Assembly: GCF_963668165.1 (NCBI RefSeq)
Contig: NZ_OY764209.1
Coordinates: 124,001-188,000, forward strand
DNA length: 64,000 nt
Origin: Marispirochaeta sp.
GTDB lineage: Bacteria; Spirochaetota; Spirochaetia; JC444; Marispirochaetaceae
Direction of reading: 5' to 3'
In this document: positions 59,758-64,000 of the stretch, in pieces
How the letters are laid out: each line of letters starts with the position of its first letter
How positions within the stretch are numbered: the first letter of the stretch is position 1
The notes under the pieces: model-generated
Seen by the model: only the letters and a program-made list of their open reading frames with translations
Told to the model about the DNA's origin: nothing
The model's database searches: none
Program-made: the position numbers and the translations under genes

Positions 59758-60621
59758 ATGCGGATTCCAGATGAAAACCTGTATATAAACATTTTTCCCC
59801 TGTTTGTTTATGTCGCAAACAGAAAATGCTCAATAAACTGGAAACTCAAGGGACCATCTATATTTAACCGACATAATCTGGTTCTGGTCTATAAAGGAAA
59901 AGCAGAAATAACATGTAATAAGCAGACATTTATGGTTGGACCCGGAAATTTAATCTATTTCAAGCCCGGAGATTATCGAAAAGGGCATACATTCGGAAGC
60001 AACCTTATGCAATGTTATACCGTTGAGTTTTATTACACTTTACCCACATTCAGTAACAACAGATGGGAATTGCATTCTCCTGATCTACCCTTTTTACCGG
60101 TAGAGCAGATTGAGGATCAGTTCCTGTTTTCCAGATTATTGGAACTTTTCTCCAGGTTTACCAAAACTTTTATTTCATCCTACAACAATAAAACGTCCCG
60201 CGGACGTGCCCTGTTTATGGAAATACTGTATTTACTGACCCAGTGGAAAACCGAAAATTATATCTATGACAATATTCAGAAAGTTGAACAGGTTATCAAT
60301 TATATGATGGAGTATTACACACAGCCGATAAAGCTGAAAGAGCTGGCTGACGTAATTTCAGTAAGTCCTTCCTATATAGGTTCCATTTTCAAATCGGTAA
60401 CCGGGAAATCACCAATAACATACTTAATCGAAATACGACTTCACAAAGCAAAAGAACTGCTCCTCGACGGACATTCAGTCTCCGATGTCGCCGAGGAGGT
60501 AGGTTTTAATGATTTGTTCTATTTCAGCAAATGTTTCAAGAAATTTGAAAATCTCTCTCCTTTGCAGTTCAAGCAGATTGCAAACAACAGCTCGGATACC
60601 TACATTGACAGCAAGTTCTAA
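59758..60621 (+). CDS. AraC-family transcriptional regulator with cupin-like N domain
   Basis: 287 residues. An N-terminal cupin-type effector domain (VYKGKAEITCNKQTFMVGPGNLIYFKPGDYRKGHTF near residue 45) is followed by a C-terminal pair of helix-turn-helices (IKLKELADVISVSPSYIGSIFKSVTG and SVSDVAEEVGFNDLFYFSKCFKKFENLSPLQF). It is divergent from the hexuronate TRAP operon, its probable target. The start at the ATG 59758 is preferred, with a purine-rich GAGAAAGAGA upstream; a TTG at 59725 is possible. Confidence 0.88.
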   Translation: MRIPDENLYINIFPLFVYVANRKCSINWKLKGPSIFNRHNLVLVYKGKAEITCNKQTFMVGPGNLIYFKPGDYRKGHTFGSNLMQCYTVEFYYTLPTFSNNRWELHSPDLPFLPVEQIEDQFLFSRLLELFSRFTKTFISSYNNKTSRGRALFMEILYLLTQWKTENYIYDNIQKVEQVINYMMEYYTQPIKLKELADVISVSPSYIGSIFKSVTGKSPITYLIEIRLHKAKELLLDGHSVSDVAEEVGFNDLFYFSKCFKKFENLSPLQFKQIANNSSDTYIDSKF

Positions 60622-60722
60622 AACTTCAGTAACACCTTGCAGGTCTTTTCCGTGTGTTCCGCGATGTATCTATATGCCTCCAATACGCGGTTGAATAAAC
60701 AGAACAAATCCTGCTGAAAGAC
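60618..60722 (-). pseudogene. Remnant: C-terminal end of a zinc alcohol dehydrogenase
   Basis: Between the AraC gene and the aldo/keto reductase, on the minus strand, about 34 codons read FNRVLEAYRYIAEHTEKTCKV then LLKF and stop at TAG 60618-60620. This is the usual end of a threonine/sorbitol-type zinc dehydrogenase (AY.YI...EKTCKV.LKF). Nothing before it matches, so it is only a tail. It overlaps the AraC stop by 4 nt. Confidence 0.5.
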
Positions 60723-61733
60723 CTATTTTTGTATGCCCGGCAGGTGCCTGTCTATAACCTGCTTCATGAGGCTCAATTCTTCCTTACTCAGGCTCACGTC
60801 TCCCGCAGCGGCGTTTTCCGTAACCTGTTCCTCGTTTCTGGCACCTGCAAGAACATGGGTACAGCCGTGCTGATGGAAGGTCCAGGCGATTGCAAGCTGG
60901 GCCAGATTGATCTTATGGGCATCGGCGACAGGCCGGAACTCATCAAGCATGGCCATGACCTGTTTACGGTTTTCAACACTGAAGCGGGGATTCTCCAAGC
61001 GCTGGTCACCGGGGTTAAACTGCCGGTCCGGTCCTACCTTACCGGTCAAAAGTCCCTGGCCGATTGGTGAGTATGCAAGAAATGCAAGTCCTTCCTGAGC
61101 GGCGAACTGACGCTGCTTTGCAGCATGGTCCTGGTCGAGCATGGAGAACTTTTCCTGGTCCGATGAAAGGGGACCGACAGCCTGATATTTTTTCATCTCC
61201 TCGGGTTCCGAGTTACAGACACCGATGGCCCTGATCTTTCCCTGGTCCTTCAGTTTGACCAGCATCTCCATGGTGTCCTCGATGGGGGTGGAGACCCGCT
61301 CCTGCCAGTGGGTCTGCATAAGGTCAATGTAATCGGTTTTTAAACGCTTCAGGCTCAGTTCCACTTCTTTACGAACAGACTCAGGGTCCAGATAGATGTG
61401 AATATCAACCGGTTTGGTACCCTCCGGAGTCTCCCTCTCATGGGAAAAGAAGTAGCGTCCGACCTTTTCGTCCCAGCGCATACCGCATTTGGTTGCCAGG
61501 ATAACCTTATCCCGACGGTCCTGAATGGCCCGGCCGACAACCTGTTCCGAGTGGCCGAATCCGTAAATGGGAGCGGTATCGATAAAGTCCATGCCCCGAT
61601 CGACGGCCGTATGGATTGCCCGTACGGCGACATCATCATCCGTACCGCCCCACTTCCAGCCGCCGATGGCCCAGGCGCCGAAGGCGACAACCGAAGCCTC
61701 TATACCGGAATTTCCCAGTGGTCGTTTCAACAT
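60723..61733 (-). CDS. Aldo/keto reductase
   Basis: 336 residues of the AKR superfamily, NAD(P)H-dependent reduction of aldehydes and ketones. The catalytic tetrad is present: Asp and Tyr in FIDTAPIYGFGHSE near residues 50-63, Lys in ILATKCGMRWD near 80, and His in LMQTHWQ near 139. The C-terminal coenzyme loop reads LAGARNEEQVTENAAA near 300. AGGAG lies 10 nt before the ATG. A single gene; substrate unknown. Confidence 0.92.
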   Translation of the reverse strand: MLKRPLGNSGIEASVVAFGAWAIGGWKWGGTDDDVAVRAIHTAVDRGMDFIDTAPIYGFGHSEQVVGRAIQDRRDKVILATKCGMRWDEKVGRYFFSHERETPEGTKPVDIHIYLDPESVRKEVELSLKRLKTDYIDLMQTHWQERVSTPIEDTMEMLVKLKDQGKIRAIGVCNSEPEEMKKYQAVGPLSSDQEKFSMLDQDHAAKQRQFAAQEGLAFLAYSPIGQGLLTGKVGPDRQFNPGDQRLENPRFSVENRKQVMAMLDEFRPVADAHKINLAQLAIAWTFHQHGCTHVLAGARNEEQVTENAAAGDVSLSKEELSLMKQVIDRHLPGIQK

Positions 61734-61780
61734 ATATATTACTCCTATGGGTGTTCTTATATAACAGGATACTAATTAAA

Positions 61781-62509
61781 TCATCTTCCGGCAAATCGGC
61801 GACCTGTCAGCTCCATCCATATCCCGATCTCTTTCCGGGGGACCTCTTCTTTGCCGAAATAGCCTTTAAGATACCAGTGTATCAGTTTACGCCGCAGCAG
61901 AGGCTCCAGCATGGGTGAGCGCCTTCCGGCGCGAGTGAAAAAGCGCAGTGCATAGACCGCAGCAGCCACATCCGCCAGGGGGTCGCCGGAAAAGGCGTAT
62001 TTCCAGTTAATGAGCCGCCAGCCGCTCTTTGTCTGAAGTATATTTCCAGGATGGAAGCAACCGTGACACAGGCGGTCATCCCGCCTTTCCTGTAAAAACG
62101 ACATGAACCCGGCACGCTTACGCTGAGAAATTCCAAAAGAATCACGGATCACGGGTCCGAATACATCACCCGCCCGGGGCAGTCCCTCGGAGGGTCTGAC
62201 ATGCAGATCCCGGTGAGATATACCAAGGCTCATACCGACATCCCGGGCATCACCAGAGCTCAGAAGCCGGGACAGCTGTTCGCCGGGAATCAGTTCCAGG
62301 GGCAGAGTGATTCTGCCGTCCTTCTGTTCAGGCTCTGTAACCCAGGGGGCCTTGTCGTAAACCCGGCGTACGAAGCTGGTATTCTCATACTCCTTGACCA
62401 CCGCGACCAGGCTGTAACCGGGAAAATAGAGCTTTACCGCTTCCGTATCCGATTGCTTGAATACCTCCGCGCTGCTGCCGCGGCCGATTTTCCGTAGTTT
62501 TTCCTCCAC
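61781..62509 (-). CDS. Aminoglycoside-phosphotransferase-fold protein lacking the catalytic aspartates
   Basis: 242 residues from a GTG start with GGGAG and GAGG upstream. The kinase N lobe has glycine-rich IGRGSSAEVF (8-17) and lysine 26 in AVKLY. The brown catalytic loop, normally HGDFHPGN in this family, reads HGCFHPGN (Cys 151). The metal-binding IDW reads INW (Asn 168), followed by a normal SGDPLADVA. Both essential aspartates are therefore replaced. It may be a pseudokinase that only binds a ligand, or a decaying gene. Position between an aldo/keto reductase and an AEC carrier gives no hint of role. Confidence 0.75.
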   Translation of the reverse strand: MEEKLRKIGRGSSAEVFKQSDTEAVKLYFPGYSLVAVVKEYENTSFVRRVYDKAPWVTEPEQKDGRITLPLELIPGEQLSRLLSSGDARDVGMSLGISHRDLHVRPSEGLPRAGDVFGPVIRDSFGISQRKRAGFMSFLQERRDDRLCHGCFHPGNILQTKSGWRLINWKYAFSGDPLADVAAAVYALRFFTRAGRRSPMLEPLLRRKLIHWYLKGYFGKEEVPRKEIGIWMELTGRRFAGR

Positions 62510-62623
62510 CCTCGAACTCCCTTACAAAATGATCCGAAGGACCGCTTCGGATTGGCTTTTTCCTGTAATTAGTCTACAGTCAAGAAGCAATAAGATGAAT
62601 ACCAGAAGAATACAGAGGACTCC

Positions 62624-63619
62624 ATGGCAGCAGCGTTTTTTCGACTGATCGGACTTGTCGTATCCGGATACATTATTTTCCACCCCCGGTGGATGCGCAC
62701 AAAGCTGCTTCCCTGGCTCTCCGCAGGTATCGTGAATGTCCTTTTCCCCCTGTATTATATCTCCCGCTACGGGGTATCCTGGGATGATGCCTTTGCCCGG
62801 GGAGCCTACTGGATGCCGCTGTTCTTCGCCATGTGCGTCGTTACCATCTTTCTTCAATACCTGATGGTCCTTTGGCTGCTGAAACATACCCGGATCTTTT
62901 CAGAGCTGCAGGACGAGAACAGGAGCGAATTCATTCTGCTGTTCGCCATCCACAATGTGGGCTATGTTCCCCTGCCGATTCTTGAAGCCATCGCGCCCGA
63001 ACCGATCCTGATTTACCTTTTTACCTATGTCATGGCCTATCAGCTGATATTCTGGAGTTTCGCGGTTAACATCATCAAGCGGGTTCCGGGAGAGCCTCTG
63101 CAGATACGCTTTCGCCTGACCATACCCTTCGTCGGTATTGCCCTGGGGATAATCCTTGCAGCCACCGGACTCTACGACTGTATTCCAAGGATCATTGCGG
63201 TGCCGATCGAAAAATACTCCCGATTCGCCATGGACGGTATCATGATCGTCCTGGGAGGGATCCTCGCAGGAGTACCCCACGAAAGCCTGACCCGGCACCG
63301 CGAGTTCGGCCCATTTCTGCTGGTACGTCAGGTCCTCTATCCCCTGCTGGTGCTGATTATCATGCTGACCTTACGGCTCCTCTTCGGCGGCCCCGCCCTG
63401 CTTCCGGGAGAACCCATGACCATCGAAGATACCTGGCGCTGGATGCAGCTCTTTCTGGTGATCGAAGCCGCTGTACCGCCGGCCACCAACATCATGATCG
63501 CGATTCAGAACTACGGCAGACCGGAGCAGCTGCCCTACTCCGGCAGCGGCATTATTCTGAGCTACCTGGGCGCGGCGGTGAGCCTGCCGCTTTTTGTTGC
63601 ACTGGGATATTATCTCTAG
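62624..63619 (+). CDS. AEC-family carrier, second copy
   Basis: 331 residues with about ten membrane helices. NVGYVPLPILEAIAP near residue 110 and EAAVPPATNIMIAIQNYG near 285 are the two AEC half-motifs with conserved Asn and Pro. It probably moves an organic anion. It is only distantly similar to the carrier at 24444-25349. GAGG lies 5 nt before the ATG. It stands alone and is convergent with the LytTR gene, 18 nt apart. Confidence 0.82.
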   Translation: MAAAFFRLIGLVVSGYIIFHPRWMRTKLLPWLSAGIVNVLFPLYYISRYGVSWDDAFARGAYWMPLFFAMCVVTIFLQYLMVLWLLKHTRIFSELQDENRSEFILLFAIHNVGYVPLPILEAIAPEPILIYLFTYVMAYQLIFWSFAVNIIKRVPGEPLQIRFRLTIPFVGIALGIILAATGLYDCIPRIIAVPIEKYSRFAMDGIMIVLGGILAGVPHESLTRHREFGPFLLVRQVLYPLLVLIIMLTLRLLFGGPALLPGEPMTIEDTWRWMQLFLVIEAAVPPATNIMIAIQNYGRPEQLPYSGSGIILSYLGAAVSLPLFVALGYYL

Positions 63620-63637
63620 AGCAGATTATAAACAGGG

Positions 63638-64000
63638 CTAAAGTTTAAGGCCGACCTTTACTTTAAACTCCTGCAGGCGGTCGCGGGAAATATGCAGAGA
63701 ATGACCGTTTTCAAGCACAAGGGCAAAACGTCCCTGCCCCCAAGGCAGGATTTTTTCTATTCTTTCCAGGTTAACAATCGCTGTACGGTGGATACGCATA
63801 AACATGGATGGATCCAGACGCTGTTCGAACTGGTTCAGAGTAGTATCAGTCGGATATTCCTTGTCCCCGGATTGAATATAGACCAGGCCGGCGGCGGTTT
63901 TTATACACTGGATATCCCTGGCTGGAATGATGGTGAATATGTGCTTGTCCTTTACGGTTACCCGCTCAAGAAAATCTCCATCCTTGTCAATCTGCTGCAT
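63638..64000 (-). CDS. LytTR DNA-binding domain protein (C-terminal part, start probably beyond the window)
   Basis: 120 visible residues forming a LytTR domain: KDKHIFTIIPARDIQCIKTAAGLV, YPTDTTLNQFEQRLDP, FMRIHRTAIVNLERIEKI and LENGHSLHISRDRLQEFK. These are the strands and loop that contact DNA in LytR/AgrA-type regulators. An ATG lies exactly at the window edge, but the usual receiver domain would be upstream, so the gene probably continues past 64000. Target unknown. Confidence 0.88.
   Translation of the reverse strand: MQQIDKDGDFLERVTVKDKHIFTIIPARDIQCIKTAAGLVYIQSGDKEYPTDTTLNQFEQRLDPSMFMRIHRTAIVNLERIEKILPWGQGRFALVLENGHSLHISRDRLQEFKVKVGLKL

Noticed and set aside
60642..60724. AGGTCTTT and AAAGACCT arms as a terminator between AraC and the aldo/keto reductase
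   Set aside because: The arms are 67 nt apart and overlap the dehydrogenase relic. No compact hairpin with a T-run is formed.
1..64000. tRNA, rRNA, CRISPR, prophage or phage-defence genes
   Set aside because: Looked for CCA-ending cloverleaf sequences, regularly spaced repeats and integrase or restriction motifs; none was found by eye.

Overview
The window looks like chromosome of an anaerobic, sugar- and acid-fermenting spirochaete (Sediminispirochaeta/Spirochaeta-like). The main evidence is the style of the exported binding proteins: five solute-binding proteins have signal peptides ending in AAGQEEGG-, SEGAQEG-, AEGAKEGAEG-, ANGSSEKG- or GSGSSESG-type sequences, which are typical of that group. 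The density of TRAP, TTT and ABC importers and an [FeFe]-hydrogenase maturation operon agree with this. The assignment is inference; there is no rRNA, tRNA or CRISPR array in the window. Layout, left to right. (1) 1-4622, minus strand: a sugar or cyclitol (possibly inositol) ABC importer with an isomerase and a Gfo/Idh/MocA dehydrogenase, divergent from a ROK repressor (4751-5983). (2) 5988-18431, minus: one large acid-sugar operon. It holds a DUF1537 kinase, a PdxA2-like dehydrogenase, an Fe-alcohol dehydrogenase, a 2-hydroxyacid dehydrogenase, a DapA-type aldolase, a TctCBA tripartite transporter, two LarA-type nickel-pincer racemase/epimerase homologues and an Ldh_2-type dehydrogenase. (3) 18672-20426: a GGDEF protein and a small membrane protein. 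(4) 20445-24430: two SDR dehydrogenases (one frameshifted), a GarR-like dehydrogenase, an FCD-type GntR regulator and a C_GCAxxG_C_C protein. (5) 24444-31926, minus: a TRAP transporter, two URO-D/MtaA-like proteins, a phytoene-desaturase-like flavoprotein and an AEC carrier, apparently one operon. (6) 32197-37427, minus: hydF-aspA-hydE-hydG and a TM1266-type regulator, with no hydrogenase structural gene in view. (7) 37674-39519: a zinc alcohol dehydrogenase and an SDR. (8) 39553-41462: three nested mobile elements, namely an IS110-family element inside a MITE inside an internally deleted IS1380-type element. (9) 42209-51086: a membrane-anchored AraC sensor facing a CUT1 sugar ABC importer and a 1135-residue glycoside hydrolase. 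(10) 51468-52563: IS66 and zinc-ribbon transposase debris. (11) 52655-59641, minus: a hexuronate locus with uxuB, uxuA, an Ldh_2 dehydrogenase and a TRAP transporter, with an AraC regulator divergent from it. The locus is damaged: a zinc alcohol dehydrogenase gene has lost its middle, and the TRAP binding-protein gene has an in-frame amber codon. (12) 60618-64000: a dehydrogenase remnant, an aldo/keto reductase, a phosphotransferase-fold protein lacking both catalytic aspartates, an AEC carrier and the C-terminal part of a LytTR protein. Three themes recur. Four of the five binding-protein genes are followed by a strong stem-loop before the next gene. A GTATG-N5-TAC-like palindrome recurs near the GntR gene, near two SDR/ADH transcription units and near the hexuronate TRAP operon, which suggests a shared regulon. 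There are also several decayed genes: an opp ATPase tail, an SDR, two ADHs, a dctP and several transposases. The most unusual single object is the IS110 leader. It can be folded into a bridge-RNA-like structure whose loop sequences match both halves of the reconstructed insertion site and the right end of the element.
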